Shown here one piece after another: positions 44,252-53,939 of a stretch of DNA of 64,000 nt. The notes below the pieces were generated by a model. The model saw only the letters and a program-made list of their open reading frames with translations, ran no database searches and was not told where the DNA came from. Within the stretch, counting starts at the first letter, position 1. Each line of letters begins with the position of its first letter. The position numbers and the translations under genes were made by a program. Origin of the DNA: Candidatus Obscuribacter sp. (lineage in GTDB: Bacteria; Cyanobacteriota; Vampirovibrionia; Obscuribacterales; Obscuribacteraceae); the NCBI GenBank assembly GCA_016712465.1, contig JADJQZ010000001.1:5146001-5210000 (forward strand), written 5' to 3'.

Positions 44252-44683
44252 ATGAGAATTTGAACAGGCGCAGTTAGTAATTTGCCCGCGCCACTTTACA
44301 AGCCGGTTTACATTTAAATTTGCCCCGGGGCGCTGCCTGTAGTACCGCCGGTAGTATCAGCCACCAAAGCCGGCAAGACCCCGAGGTTGTCGTCCAATAT
44401 ATTTTATCTTGACGCCGGTCCCTGCATTTCTGCCCTTTTCCAGCGTAGCGAATATCGACAAAATATCGAAACCATAACGCCAGACAATAACAAGTAATAC
44501 AAAAAGGTCCGAGAGCCCGGCAATTATGAAAGCGATTTGATCTGGCAAATCGTTCAAATTTGGTTACCATTAGTACCCGCATGGCATCTTGCTCACTGAA
44601 ACCGGCCCATGCATCTATATAAGACGGGTGAGCAGCGCTATTTGGCGTTTTTGGCAGATTCTTCCCTGGAGACAATAGCCTTT
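44252..44683. other. 432-bp intergenic region upstream of tdk
   Basis: No confident gene. A minus-strand frame 44357-44557 from a TTG encodes a 66-residue hydrophobic protein (FIIAGLSDLFVLLVIVWRYG, then a basic tail) but has no ribosome binding site; it could be a small membrane protein. No known RNA element was seen. Confidence 0.4.
44357..44557 (-). CDS. Possible small membrane protein
   Basis: 66 residues from a TTG. A hydrophobic segment (residues 9-30) is followed by a basic tail KIKYIGRQPRGLAGFGG. No Shine-Dalgarno is visible and no family recognised. It may be chance. Confidence 0.25.
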   Translation of the reverse strand: MNDLPDQIAFIIAGLSDLFVLLVIVWRYGFDILSIFATLEKGRNAGTGVKIKYIGRQPRGLAGFGG

Positions 44684-45316
44684 ATGTTCAGTGGTTACCG
44701 TTTCGAAATGATTGTCGGCTGTATGAGCGCCGGCAAATCCAGCGAACTGATCAGACGAATCGAAAGAGCTCGGTTGGCTTATCTACCGACCATCATCCTG
44801 AGACCGGCCACCGATACGCGTTCCAAGCCTAATCATGTGGAATCGCGCAACGGCATGACCTCCCAGGCCATAGTCGTGGAAGACGTCAAAGATGTGCTCA
44901 AGTATTCCTCCCACGCCGTGGTAATCGGTCTCGATGAATGCCAGTTCTTCGGCGACGGCGTTATAGACGTAATTCAGACCCTGCTGCGTCAGAAGAAGAA
45001 AATCATTGCCTCCGGTCTTGACCTCGACTACCGCGGCAAGCCTTTCGGCCCGGTACCAACCCTTCTCGCCATGGCCGACCGCGTCGACAAGCTCCTGGCA
45101 GTCTGCCGCAAGTGCGGTTCCGACTTCGCCTGTCGCACCCAGCGCCTGGTGCACTCCAGTGAACAAATTTTGGTCGGCGATGCCCAATACGAAGCCCGCT
45201 GCATTCACTGTTTTGAACCGCCGGGTGAGTACCAGCTGCGGCTGGATTTGCCAAAAGTAGAGCAGGCAGTGCCTACCCTGGTGCTGGCCGGCGAAACCGT
45301 AGAGATGGCCAGCTAA
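44684..45316 (+). CDS. tdk: Thymidine kinase (type II)
   Basis: About 210 residues from ATG 44684 (MFSGYRFEMIVGCMSAGKSS), which aligns with family starts; the open frame reaches back to 44609. GCMSAGKSSELIRR is the P-loop, DECQFF the catalytic Glu/Gln region, and CRKCG with CIHC the structural zinc site. It phosphorylates thymidine in salvage. With the two tmk-like genes 40 kb away it could complete a thymidine-to-dTDP route. A terminator follows. Confidence 0.95.
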   Translation: MFSGYRFEMIVGCMSAGKSSELIRRIERARLAYLPTIILRPATDTRSKPNHVESRNGMTSQAIVVEDVKDVLKYSSHAVVIGLDECQFFGDGVIDVIQTLLRQKKKIIASGLDLDYRGKPFGPVPTLLAMADRVDKLLAVCRKCGSDFACRTQRLVHSSEQILVGDAQYEARCIHCFEPPGEYQLRLDLPKVEQAVPTLVLAGETVEMAS

Positions 45317-45345
45317 GAATCCGTTACAAACCATCACCCTTCTTG

Positions 45346-45379
45346 ACAGCCCTCCTAAACCTGGAGGGCTGTCTGTTAT
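45346..45379 (+). terminator. Intrinsic terminator of tdk
   Basis: ACAGCCCTCC/GGAGGGCTGT with a TAAACCT loop, followed by CTGTT. Confidence 0.85.
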
Positions 45380-45586
45380 TGCTGATACGGGCGAGCATCA
45401 GATACGAAGAAGCTCTTAACACCGCTTAATCTGAATCCGGCAGGCGTTACCGCCCTAGCTCGATGGGAATACACCACAAGTCAACGCAAAATCCGGCGCT
45501 CTAATTAACTTAACAGGTCCGGCTCTACTCTAAAAACCTATCTATCGCTTGAAACTACTCAATATTGCTCCCGGAGTTTTCTTACT

Positions 45587-46003
45587 ATGATTTCCTTCCA
45601 GAATTTTCTTCAACAAATCAAACAGATTATCAAGACCAGCAATCACGGCCAGACCGTGCAAGCCAAGGAGGCCGCCGAGGTCAACCCCTGGCAGCACAAT
45701 CTGGAGCGCCTGGCTGAAAAACACGGCAGTGAACTGAAAGAAACCAACCCGCAAACGGTGGAAGAACAGTTCCAGGTTCTAATCGAACAAGCCAAGATGG
45801 ATAAGACCAAGGATGCCCTTAGAAAGCAGCAAGAAATACTGCAAAAAGGTGGCCAGCGCTCTGCCCGTATCAACGACAAAACTGTAACCGACGCCAAAGC
45901 CTGGTGGGGACAAGCCGTGGCTACCTGGGACCCGGAAGACAGCAAAAACGTGACGATGGAAGACCGCCGCATTCCCAGACAACACAAGTGGTTCAATCAG
46001 TAA
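45587..46003 (+). CDS. Small soluble protein of unknown function
   Basis: 138 residues, mostly helical and Gln/Lys-rich (FLQQIKQIIKTSNHGQTVQA), with Trp-containing segments near NPWQHN and AWWGQAVATWDPED in the C-terminal third. No signal peptide, cysteine motif or membrane segment. No family recognised. It begins a rightward series with a small secreted protein and a kinase. Confidence 0.65.
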   Translation: MISFQNFLQQIKQIIKTSNHGQTVQAKEAAEVNPWQHNLERLAEKHGSELKETNPQTVEEQFQVLIEQAKMDKTKDALRKQQEILQKGGQRSARINDKTVTDAKAWWGQAVATWDPEDSKNVTMEDRRIPRQHKWFNQ

Positions 46004-46125
46004 AGCAAAAGTTATCCTCAGTTTGAGGTCAAGATCCTGGTGGTATGATCGGTGCAGGTATTTGCAACGGCATAGATAAAACGCCAACTTAAATCGTTGA
46101 TTTGATGGCGTTAAATGGGGGTCTG

Positions 46126-46473
46126 ATGCTAAAACATTCGGCTTTGCTACTTTCCACGGCAGCCTTGCTGGCTACATCCAGCAATCTGTTAGTACAAGAT
46201 GCAGCCATGGCTAAAGGAAAAGCGGCACGCTCTCGGCAGGGGCACGCCTACCTGGTACCACCTCCACCGGCTTATGCGCCGTCCATTTTGCCGGAACTGC
46301 GCCGCCAGGCCTCCCATCCCACCGGCACCAACAGCCGGGTAATCGAAGAAGCCGATGCCAGCCAGGCGGAATCTACCGAAGCCGCCAAGAAATACATTTA
46401 CAGCACCAATGGCCAGGAACCCAAAGCTGTTCGCCAGAACAAATACGTCACTATCTGGAACAGCAAAAGCTAG
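46126..46473 (+). CDS. Small secreted protein
   Basis: 115 residues from ATG 46126 (MLKHSALLLSTAALLATSSN), preceded by a GGGGG ribosome binding site; the frame is open to 46102. A signal peptide ends near AAMA. The mature part is short, Pro- and Ala-rich (YLVPPPPAYAPSILPE), with no cysteines. It starts upstream of a Ser/Thr kinase gene (15 nt gap) and may be part of its unit. Confidence 0.65.
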   Translation: MLKHSALLLSTAALLATSSNLLVQDAAMAKGKAARSRQGHAYLVPPPPAYAPSILPELRRQASHPTGTNSRVIEEADASQAESTEAAKKYIYSTNGQEPKAVRQNKYVTIWNSKS

Positions 46474-46487
46474 CCTAGCCGCTGTTG

Positions 46488-48128
46488 ATGAACGGCGAAA
46501 ATCCACAGTCGAAAAACAATCCAAATCAACGGTCATTGACGGGCGCGCTCATCGATGACCGTTTTTACGTGCAGTCGCTCTTAGGCAGCGGTGCCACCAG
46601 TTCAGTGTACCGAGCCAGAGACAAGCAAGAAGAGCGTGATGTCGCCATCAAAATACTGCACGAGCATCTCTCCCATAACGAGCTACTTCTGGCGCGCTTC
46701 AAGCAAGAAGCCCATGCCGCCTCAATTCTCAAACATCCCAATATAGTATCGATCTACAATTACGCCGTATCCTCAGGTGTGCCTTACCTGACCATGGAAC
46801 TCGTAGAAGGCCAAACCCTGCAGGAAGTTCTCACTGGGGTGGGCTGGTTGCCGCTAACCCGGGCCATGCCGATCTTCCAACAGATCTGTGCGGCCCTTAC
46901 CAGCGCCCACGAACTCTCCATCATCCACCGAGATCTAAAGCCAGGCAATGTAATACTGTCCAAAACCGACGGTGAACAGGAACTGGTGAAAATTCTCGAC
47001 TTCGGCTCGGCCCAACTGGCACCCATGCTCAGTGACACCGTGCTCAAACTGACCCAGACCGGCGAAATGCTGGGAAGCATACTCTACATGAGCCCCGAAC
47101 AGTGCCTGGAGCAAGAGGTAGAGCCAAGCTCCGACATCTACGCTCTCGGCTGCATCATGTATGAAACATTGACAGGCAAACCGGCGCTGGCAGCCCGAAC
47201 CATTTTCGAAACCATGAATAAACATCTCACTACAATGCCTGAGCCCCTGGCCCAGGTGAGACCGGATCTAACTTTTCCGGATGGGCTTGAAAAAATCATC
47301 TTCAAGGCCATGGCTAAAAACCCTCGCAATCGTTTTCAAAGCGCTACCGAACTGCAAGCAGCCTTGAAAAAGCTCACCCTGAAAGTATCTTCTCGGCATG
47401 ATTCGAAGAAGGCAGCCACAGAAAAAGCAGCGGTGCGAGAATCCACAACGCCGCCCTCTTCCACCGAAGCCGCCCTGGTACTAAATTTCGAGCCACAGCC
47501 GGACATTACTTCGCTGCAATCACAAGCCGGCGATCGCCTGGAAAGGCCTTACATAATCCACAACCCGAGCACGACAGCAATTCCGCTTACCTTCTTTGAT
47601 CTCTTCACGATCATTGCCTCCCTCTGGTTCCTTTTTAGAATTATCTTCAGGGGCGACAGTTTCAATGACCTGGCGCCCTGCTTGTTGATGGCGGCCTGTG
47701 CACCGCGGCTAATCTACTATGCCTTCATTCTTATGATGCGCAGCTTTTACCACCGCCGACGTCTCACCAATCTGGCTTCCTCACTGCCCGTAGAGAATAT
47801 AGCCCTGCTCTCGAGAAAGACTCTGCGCAGTCAGATCTTCTGGGCCGGAACAAGCCAGCTGCCCATGTCCTCCGCCAGTGCGCCGGAGATTGGACTGCGT
47901 GTAAGAACTACGGAAGGGCCCAGAGAGAAATACGCCATGGTCATCACAGCCAGTGAACAGCACAGAGATTTCTGGCAGAGCCTGACCGGCCGGACAGGCG
48001 ATACAAAACACGGCAAATCACCACTTCCTCTTGGTGCCGACATTATTCTGGACCCCCAAGGTTTCCAAATCGGCATTCAATACGGTCAATACTTCGCCAA
48101 AATCATCAAGTCGTACAAACTGCCATAA
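46488..48128 (+). CDS. Hanks-type Ser/Thr protein kinase with C-terminal membrane segments
   Basis: 546 residues from ATG 46488. The kinase domain includes LGSGATSSVY (about 33), AIKIL with the catalytic Lys (about 55), IIHRDLKPGN (about 146), ILDFGSAQ (about 171) and SPEQCL. All key residues, including HRD, are present. Two or more hydrophobic segments follow near residues 365-390 and 405-430 (FDLFTIIASLWFLFRIIF; LAPCLLMAACAPRLIYYAF). A C-terminal soluble domain of about 110 residues ends the protein. Target unknown. Confidence 0.9.
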   Translation: MNGENPQSKNNPNQRSLTGALIDDRFYVQSLLGSGATSSVYRARDKQEERDVAIKILHEHLSHNELLLARFKQEAHAASILKHPNIVSIYNYAVSSGVPYLTMELVEGQTLQEVLTGVGWLPLTRAMPIFQQICAALTSAHELSIIHRDLKPGNVILSKTDGEQELVKILDFGSAQLAPMLSDTVLKLTQTGEMLGSILYMSPEQCLEQEVEPSSDIYALGCIMYETLTGKPALAARTIFETMNKHLTTMPEPLAQVRPDLTFPDGLEKIIFKAMAKNPRNRFQSATELQAALKKLTLKVSSRHDSKKAATEKAAVRESTTPPSSTEAALVLNFEPQPDITSLQSQAGDRLERPYIIHNPSTTAIPLTFFDLFTIIASLWFLFRIIFRGDSFNDLAPCLLMAACAPRLIYYAFILMMRSFYHRRRLTNLASSLPVENIALLSRKTLRSQIFWAGTSQLPMSSASAPEIGLRVRTTEGPREKYAMVITASEQHRDFWQSLTGRTGDTKHGKSPLPLGADIILDPQGFQIGIQYGQYFAKIIKSYKLP

Positions 48129-48314
48129 CTGGCCCATTGGCTCAGAATCAAGCAGAATGGGAATATTGTCCGGGGGGGGCAGTTCTGTCGATAAATACCA
48201 TTAGCCGAAAGCGATGCACCAGACTTGGAGGTCTGATAATTGTGCAACGTTTTGGGGCTAACTGGGTAAAACTAATAGGCCCGTGCTATTCTCGCCTGAC
48301 AGACATCGACAAAA

Positions 48315-48728
48315 GTGACAACCAAGAGCCTAGCCACAATAGTTTTCATCATCTGCCTCACCTTCGCAACTTGCGGGCAAGAGGCGTCGGCGCGGCGCGC
48401 CTATTCCAGCTACGGTGATGTTGACGAGAAAGTTCTAGACGAGATCTTGCACGGCAAGAAACCGGCGGCGCAGAAAAAGACAACCCGCCCCCGCAGCAAG
48501 AGCAAGCCAAACCAAGCACCCAATACCACGGGCGGTGCAATTACCATCGCCCCCATTGAGGCATCAGCATCGAACGGCCGCAGGAATTCCGGCAGGACCA
48601 CACCGACCGCCAGCGGACCTGGTGAAGCCCAGCGCAAAAGCCTGCTATCAAAGCTTTCTCCCGTACCGGAAATGGCACCGCCGACTTCCCTGGACATGGT
48701 AAAAGCCAGACAGACAAAACACCAATGA
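48315..48728 (+). CDS. Small secreted basic protein
   Basis: 137 residues from GTG 48315. A signal segment TIVFIICLTFATCGQEASA could be a lipobox-like FATCG or a normal cleavage at ASA. The mature region is low-complexity, rich in Lys, Arg, Ser and Pro (KKTTRPRSKSKPNQAPNT). No domain recognised. It lies 39 nt before a TPR protein gene on the same strand. Confidence 0.6.
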   Translation: MTTKSLATIVFIICLTFATCGQEASARRAYSSYGDVDEKVLDEILHGKKPAAQKKTTRPRSKSKPNQAPNTTGGAITIAPIEASASNGRRNSGRTTPTASGPGEAQRKSLLSKLSPVPEMAPPTSLDMVKARQTKHQ

Positions 48729-48767
48729 CGCCCAAACACTTTCAGTTAGCAAACGAATCAGGCAAGC

Positions 48768-50402
48768 GTGACAGAAGAAGAATACAGACCCGACGACAAT
48801 CTTGAGGCTCCGGAAAAAAACGCCGAAGAGCCTCAGCCGCGCCAGAAGACAAGACGCCAGAGCTATGCCCCCAGCCTCAATAAGTTCGAAAAACTATTTT
48901 CCGTTACCGGTTTTCCTCCGCCCAGAGATAACCTAGATCCAAACAAGAAAAAAATCACTCAGTTGGAATGGCTCATGCCAGACTATGAGAGTGAGTCGGC
49001 CGGCGAAGCGAAAGAAATCAAAGGGCTGGCCGAAGAGTTAGAATCGGCCGCCGGCGTGCAAAAACGTCAGGAAGCAGAGAAACCGGCGCCCAAACCCATC
49101 GATCCCACCCACGGTTATCTCCCCGCCCCAAAACCGGTGCCACCGCCGGCACCACCACCGGCGCCCATGCCCCCGTCCGAAATTCCGGAGTTACCACGTT
49201 CCCTGCATGTGGAAATACAAAGACCGGCTCCTGAAAAGCCAGCCGAACCCGTGCCCCGCCAGTCAGGCGAGAGACCGGCGCAGGACCCTTCCGGAGAAGG
49301 CTACTCCCGTGAAGCTCTGGCTAAGATTCCCACTCCTAAAAATACCGGGGAGGCCCCCAAACCATCTACCCGCACCCGCAGCGAAGTGCCTAAACAACAG
49401 CCTGTGGAAGCCCCACCGGAACCGCGAAGGGTCAGCCGTTTACCTAAGTCTTTTGCCGCCCCAGAAGAAGACAGCGATACAGCAATGGATCAAAACAAAA
49501 GAAAACTTTCGGCAGCAAGAGCAAGCCGCCCGCCATCGCGGTTCTCACACCTCCTGGAAAGCCACAACGGCAAAATTGCCGCCATCGCCGGCGGTAGCAT
49601 ACTGGCAGGCTTCACCATCGGCATAATTGCCTTCCTGATCATGCCCAAGAAAGAATCCGTCGAAAGTACCAGTCCGGCAAAACCAGTGCAAACCGTCAAG
49701 AAACCAGCCCTCACCCTGCCCTTTGTCAAACCTCAGTACAAGACCACGGAAGAGGCGGAAGCAGCCGCCGACACAGCGCTCCTTTCCGGCAATCTACAAG
49801 AAGCGATGGACGCGCTCAATCAGGGGCTAAAGATAAATGCCGGCAGCAAGAGCCTCATGCAGAAGCGCGGCTTGACCTATCTTTTGCAAAAGCAATACAC
49901 CGAAGCTCAGCACGATCTGGCTGAGGTACTAACTGCCAGTCCAAGATTTCTGCCGGCGCTCTTCGACCGAGCGGCGCTCTCCTTTGCCCAGGAGCATTAC
50001 AAGGAAGCTCAAAGCGACTACAACTTGATCCTGGCTATTGAACCGGGCAACGCCGATGCCTTGCTTGGTCTCAGTCTCTGCAAGTTCAAGCAAAAAGACA
50101 GCGAAGCCGGTCTAACTACCCTCAGTCGCATCACCACAAGAGAGCATGATTACAGCCCGGCCCACAGAGCCGCCGGCGAGGAATTTCTCCGCAGTGGCGA
50201 CTTCGACCGCGCCGAGGCAGCCTTCAGCCGGGCCCTGGAAAAGGACGGCAAGAACGCCGACCTCTATGCCCTCAGAGGGCGAAGCAATTTGCTCAAGGGA
50301 AACAACCAGCAAGCGGTGAAAGACTTTGAAGAAGCGGTGAAGCTGGCGCCGGACAATGCCAATTTCAAAAGCGACCTGGAAGTGGCCCGGAAAGAAAATT
50401 GA
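48768..50402 (+). CDS. Membrane-anchored TPR protein with proline-rich cytoplasmic region
   Basis: 544 residues from GTG 48768. The first 270 residues are disordered and rich in Pro, Glu and Arg (PAPKPVPPPAPPPAPMPP). One membrane helix follows (IAAIAGGSILAGFTIGIIAF, about residue 272), then about six TPR repeats to the end (ALEKDGKNADLYALRGRSNL). The topology puts the TPR domain outside. It resembles other TPR proteins here in combining a linker and a repeat domain. A scaffold role is inferred. Confidence 0.83.
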   Translation: MTEEEYRPDDNLEAPEKNAEEPQPRQKTRRQSYAPSLNKFEKLFSVTGFPPPRDNLDPNKKKITQLEWLMPDYESESAGEAKEIKGLAEELESAAGVQKRQEAEKPAPKPIDPTHGYLPAPKPVPPPAPPPAPMPPSEIPELPRSLHVEIQRPAPEKPAEPVPRQSGERPAQDPSGEGYSREALAKIPTPKNTGEAPKPSTRTRSEVPKQQPVEAPPEPRRVSRLPKSFAAPEEDSDTAMDQNKRKLSAARASRPPSRFSHLLESHNGKIAAIAGGSILAGFTIGIIAFLIMPKKESVESTSPAKPVQTVKKPALTLPFVKPQYKTTEEAEAAADTALLSGNLQEAMDALNQGLKINAGSKSLMQKRGLTYLLQKQYTEAQHDLAEVLTASPRFLPALFDRAALSFAQEHYKEAQSDYNLILAIEPGNADALLGLSLCKFKQKDSEAGLTTLSRITTREHDYSPAHRAAGEEFLRSGDFDRAEAAFSRALEKDGKNADLYALRGRSNLLKGNNQQAVKDFEEAVKLAPDNANFKSDLEVARKEN

Positions 50403-50420
50403 TTTTGGGCAGGCTCTGCC

Positions 50421-51554
50421 ATGGAGCCGCAACGAAAGAGGTCTGTCAGAGAGGCTATGTTGGAAGGGCTTGACGACATCAAATGGAAAGACCTCAAGCA
50501 TGCTTTTGGCAGTGCTGCTGATGTTCCCGCCAACCTGCGCGGGCTCTGCGCCGAACCAGGGGCTGCGGCCCACAAAGAAGCACTGCAGGCTCTATGCGGC
50601 TCAATCTATCATCAAGGAACCGTCTACGAAGCAACACCATATGCCGTCCCCTTTCTTATCGAAATCGCAAGAAGCCCCTCAACCCATGACAGAGAGGGCG
50701 TCCTCGCACTCATTGAGGCAATCGCGGGCGGTCTTAACAGCTACCCAGTCGAAAAGCACTTACAAGAATCGCGCCAGGCAATCAAGCAACACCTGGATTC
50801 TCTTTTCGACTTGCTGCAAGACCAGTCACCAGCAATCCGGATTGGCGCAGCCCATGTCATCGTCAGGTTTCCTGAAGAGTATGAGAAAATCGAGACGGAA
50901 TTCTTGCATTTGCTTGAGAAAGAATCATCTGAACTATTCAGGGCAGGGATTCTATATCTATTCGGCAGGCTAAGCAAGGTCTCGGACAATGTTCTGCCGC
51001 TTTTGCTAAATGCCGGTGACGGCAACAGGCTCCTGGAACGTCAGGCTTCCCATATCGCCATCGCCATGCTAAACCCACCGAACTTGTCAGAAGAGGCTAA
51101 AGACATGGTAATAGAAACACTCATTTGTGAAGACATGGTTGGTGACTTGAAAGCGCTTCCCTGGGACATTGAAGGAGAGGTCGCAGCTTTTGATTTTCTG
51201 GCATCGCTGGAGCAAGCATCGAGGGAGAAGTGCGTTGCCAAACTAATTCGAACAATCAAGAACGGCGAGGGGAACCACCATCAAGTAGAGAAAATGATGA
51301 ATCTAGTTTTTGGGGAGCGCGGCGCACTGCTTCAAAAGGCAGATCCGGCAGAGAAAGTGAAAAGTATCGAGGAGCTGACAGAGCAGCAACGCGATGTTCT
51401 GAAACTCTTCGTGGACATTTACGATGTGCCAAACGACAAAGGAATCTTCTACGGCTCACCATGCCGCTGGCATTTACCTGGTAAGGCAAGAGACTTGAGA
51501 ACGCTGTTGGAACCCAAACGATCCTGGTGGGCAAACTTGTTCAAATCTTCGTAA
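50421..51554 (+). CDS. HEAT-repeat protein
   Basis: 377 residues. The N-terminal segment DIKWKDLKHAFGSAADVPAN, followed by YHQGTVYEATPYAVPFLIEI, matches a widespread HEAT-like family often found as an immunity or partner protein in actinobacteria and others. The rest is a HEAT-like alpha solenoid (AIRIGAAHVIVRFPEEYEKI; ALPWDIEGEVAAFDFLASLE). No catalytic motif. It begins 18 nt after the TPR protein stop. Confidence 0.75.
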   Translation: MEPQRKRSVREAMLEGLDDIKWKDLKHAFGSAADVPANLRGLCAEPGAAAHKEALQALCGSIYHQGTVYEATPYAVPFLIEIARSPSTHDREGVLALIEAIAGGLNSYPVEKHLQESRQAIKQHLDSLFDLLQDQSPAIRIGAAHVIVRFPEEYEKIETEFLHLLEKESSELFRAGILYLFGRLSKVSDNVLPLLLNAGDGNRLLERQASHIAIAMLNPPNLSEEAKDMVIETLICEDMVGDLKALPWDIEGEVAAFDFLASLEQASREKCVAKLIRTIKNGEGNHHQVEKMMNLVFGERGALLQKADPAEKVKSIEELTEQQRDVLKLFVDIYDVPNDKGIFYGSPCRWHLPGKARDLRTLLEPKRSWWANLFKSS

Positions 51555-51611
51555 ATAGCGCCGCTTAAGATTTTGCGACCTCAATTCGCCCGGTTAACGA
51601 GAGGAAGGAAA

Positions 51612-52121
51612 GTGTCAAAGACCTCAATCATCAAATCAACATGGATTCTTCTTCCTCTACTTATGGGAGCGAATAGCCTGTCAGCGGCTTTCGCCGAAAC
51701 ACCGGAAAATTCAGAAGGTCCAAAAGATAACATTCCGAAGGAGGCAACACCATCGAAAGTCGAGAAACTCAATGAATCAACAGTGAAGGAGCTGGTAAAG
51801 AAGTCGGAATGGGTAGGCATCTGTACCGCTGTCGAAGTTACCGATTCAGCTCGCCCTGACGATAAAGTCAAATCAGTAAGATTCAGAATCACAGACATTG
51901 TTAAGGGACCACCATATGGACGCACGTTCCCTATTAGATGCGGGGAGAATATTCCCCAGTTAGGCAGTAGCTGGATAATATTTATTGACGTCTGCTTTTC
52001 AAAGAACGGCTATTTCAAGACCACTGGCGGCGATAAAGGTCGGATTCCCGCCACTGAGGAAAACACAAAGTTGATAAAGGAGATAGTCAGATCAGAATCA
52101 CTTGAGAATAAGCGGTCCTAG
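51612..52121 (+). CDS. Secreted protein of unknown function
   Basis: 169 residues from GTG 51612, with GGAAGG upstream; the frame is open to 51573. A signal peptide (WILLPLLMGANSLSAAFA) is followed by a polar linker and a compact beta-rich domain containing VGICTAVEVTDSARPDDKVK, FRITDIVKGPP and FPIRCGENIP. This rhythm recalls OB-fold-like TIMP/netrin-type domains, which is only suggestive. No family call. Confidence 0.65.
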   Translation: MSKTSIIKSTWILLPLLMGANSLSAAFAETPENSEGPKDNIPKEATPSKVEKLNESTVKELVKKSEWVGICTAVEVTDSARPDDKVKSVRFRITDIVKGPPYGRTFPIRCGENIPQLGSSWIIFIDVCFSKNGYFKTTGGDKGRIPATEENTKLIKEIVRSESLENKRS

Positions 52122-52239
52122 CAGAGCGAATGAAGCAGCACTCGCCACATTGCTATGATGGAACAAGAGATGGACGCGGAAGTTCGCCGTGCCGTAGCTA
52201 CGCCACCCAGGAAACCACTTAGAATAAGGGTTTAGAAAC

Positions 52240-52572
52240 ATGGGCAATCTCCAGGGAGGACTGCACGAATGCTGCTCCTTCTGTAAACGAAACAAAACAG
52301 ATGTGGAGTTGCTTATCTCAAAGCCCAAAGTGAGAGTCTGCAACACATGCGTAGAGGAGTTGTTGGTTAAGTGCTCTGACAGCAGCCAATATCGCGAATC
52401 GAGACTTCATGAACTTTGCACGTTTTGTTCCTTCATTGCCAAGAATCCCTTTCTACAGTTGGGAGAAGACCCAAACGAAATGGTCAGAAACGTCGGCGGT
52501 CCAGAGGTCTGGATTTGCCAAAGTTGCTTAACTCTTTGCGAAGGAATTGTGCTGGAAAAACTTCGGAGATAA
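52240..52572 (+). CDS. Free-standing double ClpX-type zinc-finger protein
   Basis: 110 residues. Two copies of the ClpX N-terminal zinc-binding pattern: CSFCKRNKTDVELLISKPKV ending VCNTC (residues 13-38), then CTFCSFIAKN ending ICQSC (residues 60-97). In ClpX this module binds SspB and substrates. Here there is no AAA+ domain, so the protein could act as an adaptor or competitor. AGGAAACAT-type spacing precedes the ATG. No neighbour suggests a partner. Confidence 0.78.
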   Translation: MGNLQGGLHECCSFCKRNKTDVELLISKPKVRVCNTCVEELLVKCSDSSQYRESRLHELCTFCSFIAKNPFLQLGEDPNEMVRNVGGPEVWICQSCLTLCEGIVLEKLRR

Positions 52573-52589
52573 TCTTAAAATTCAGCCGT

Positions 52590-53930
52590 TTACGGTTGCA
52601 GACCAGCCCCGGCATCAGCATCCCCAATTGCGGGCTGAGGCGCAGCGGCGTTCTCTCCACCTTCATTCTGCGGCGTTGCCGACTCGACTGCAGCCGCAAG
52701 CGCCGCCGCATCTCCAGCCGTCGCCTCCGGCATAACTGATGCAACTTCCCCTGCCCCAGCTTGAGTTTCAGTCAACGCTTCTTTCGGTGCCTCCGCTACC
52801 TCGGGCTCCGTATCGACTTCATCTTCATCTTCATCGTCATACTCATCATCGTCCTCCATCACGGCAGGCTCAATTCCTTCGGGCGGCGGCACATAAACGG
52901 GCAGGGTCGACTCCTTCTCAAAACCCAAATTCATTATTTGTCTCTGGTCGGGAAAAGACCGCACCAGAACCCGGGGAGGATAGGAGCCGTAATCTTCCTC
53001 GATGCGATTTTTCAATAGCGCAAAGGCACGAGCCAGGCTGCAAACGCCAAGACTTTCATATTGCCCTTCCTGACCTTCCCGAAAGAATTCCAGATAGTCA
53101 GCGCGGGGCACACTGCTGCGCCTGCCTTGCGGCACAATAGCCTTCGTATAGATTGAGCCAGTGCCCATGTCCTGCACAACTTCCAGGGTCGGAGCGAAGA
53201 GACTATCCTTGGTCTCGATGGCAATGCGCTCGGAGTCTTGCTCATAAGCGAGGTTGATGGCGGCTAGATTGAAGAGCTTCAACTCAAAGTAGCAGGGATG
53301 GTCCGGCGGCAATTGAAAATAATCCCAGGCACCATTCTTCAAAACCAGGGGCTGCATGGGAATCGGACGAGCCTCCTGCCAGAGCGACGCGGAAATTTCC
53401 ATCATCAACATGAGGGCCGAGATATCGTCTCCATCAGCCACGAGTATGCGGTCTGCCGACGGAGCCATGGCCACCACCGGTCCGGTCAAAACGTCGGGCA
53501 CTCTGGTGAATATCTCCGGCATCAAAAGCCGCGCCGAAGTATGCACGTCAGGCCAGGTAGCTACAAAGAGCTTTATGCCAGGCTCAATCTGTCGAAAATC
53601 CGTGGGGCTTATGGCTTGCAAATTGGCGGTGGCGATGTCCATAGCGGCCTTGATGGACAAATTCCAGGTGCCAAGCTCAACATCACGCACATGCACATAG
53701 CTTTCGCCTTGATCATAAAGTAGACCAACGGCAAGCTGCTCCGCCAGAGGCAAGTAGACCAGTTTGCCGTTATACCCCTTGGAAGCATTCGATCGACCAA
53801 GAGGTCTCGACTCCAGAATATCGGCATTTTTGCGGCTGAATGTCACCCGGGCGCGCACGCAGGGGAAGAGAGTGCCCTGCAACATGGCGAGCACTCTCTT
53901 CTTTTCTCTTTCTTCTGCTGTCTCTCTCAA
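52590..53930 (-). CDS. DUF1444-like protein with acidic tail
   Basis: 446 residues. The first 320 residues form a folded domain (KLVYLPLAEQLAVGLLYDQG; LEFFREGQEGQYESLGVCSL). The tail is highly acidic (DDDEYDDEDEDEVDTEPEV) and then Ala/Glu/Gln-rich. The N-terminal region resembles DUF1444-type proteins, as does the gene at 56581, but similarity is faint. Its stop and the plus-strand zinc-finger gene converge. It begins 9 nt from the thiolase gene stop, suggesting a joint minus-strand unit. Confidence 0.55.
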   Translation of the reverse strand: MRETAEEREKKRVLAMLQGTLFPCVRARVTFSRKNADILESRPLGRSNASKGYNGKLVYLPLAEQLAVGLLYDQGESYVHVRDVELGTWNLSIKAAMDIATANLQAISPTDFRQIEPGIKLFVATWPDVHTSARLLMPEIFTRVPDVLTGPVVAMAPSADRILVADGDDISALMLMMEISASLWQEARPIPMQPLVLKNGAWDYFQLPPDHPCYFELKLFNLAAINLAYEQDSERIAIETKDSLFAPTLEVVQDMGTGSIYTKAIVPQGRRSSVPRADYLEFFREGQEGQYESLGVCSLARAFALLKNRIEEDYGSYPPRVLVRSFPDQRQIMNLGFEKESTLPVYVPPPEGIEPAVMEDDDEYDDEDEDEVDTEPEVAEAPKEALTETQAGAGEVASVMPEATAGDAAALAAAVESATPQNEGGENAAAPQPAIGDADAGAGLQP

Positions 53931-53939
53931 CGACCTTCG

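Noticed and set aside
44274..44675. 133-codon minus-strand frame upstream of tdk
   Set aside because: Composition is not protein-like, it overlaps the tdk start, and no ribosome binding site is present.
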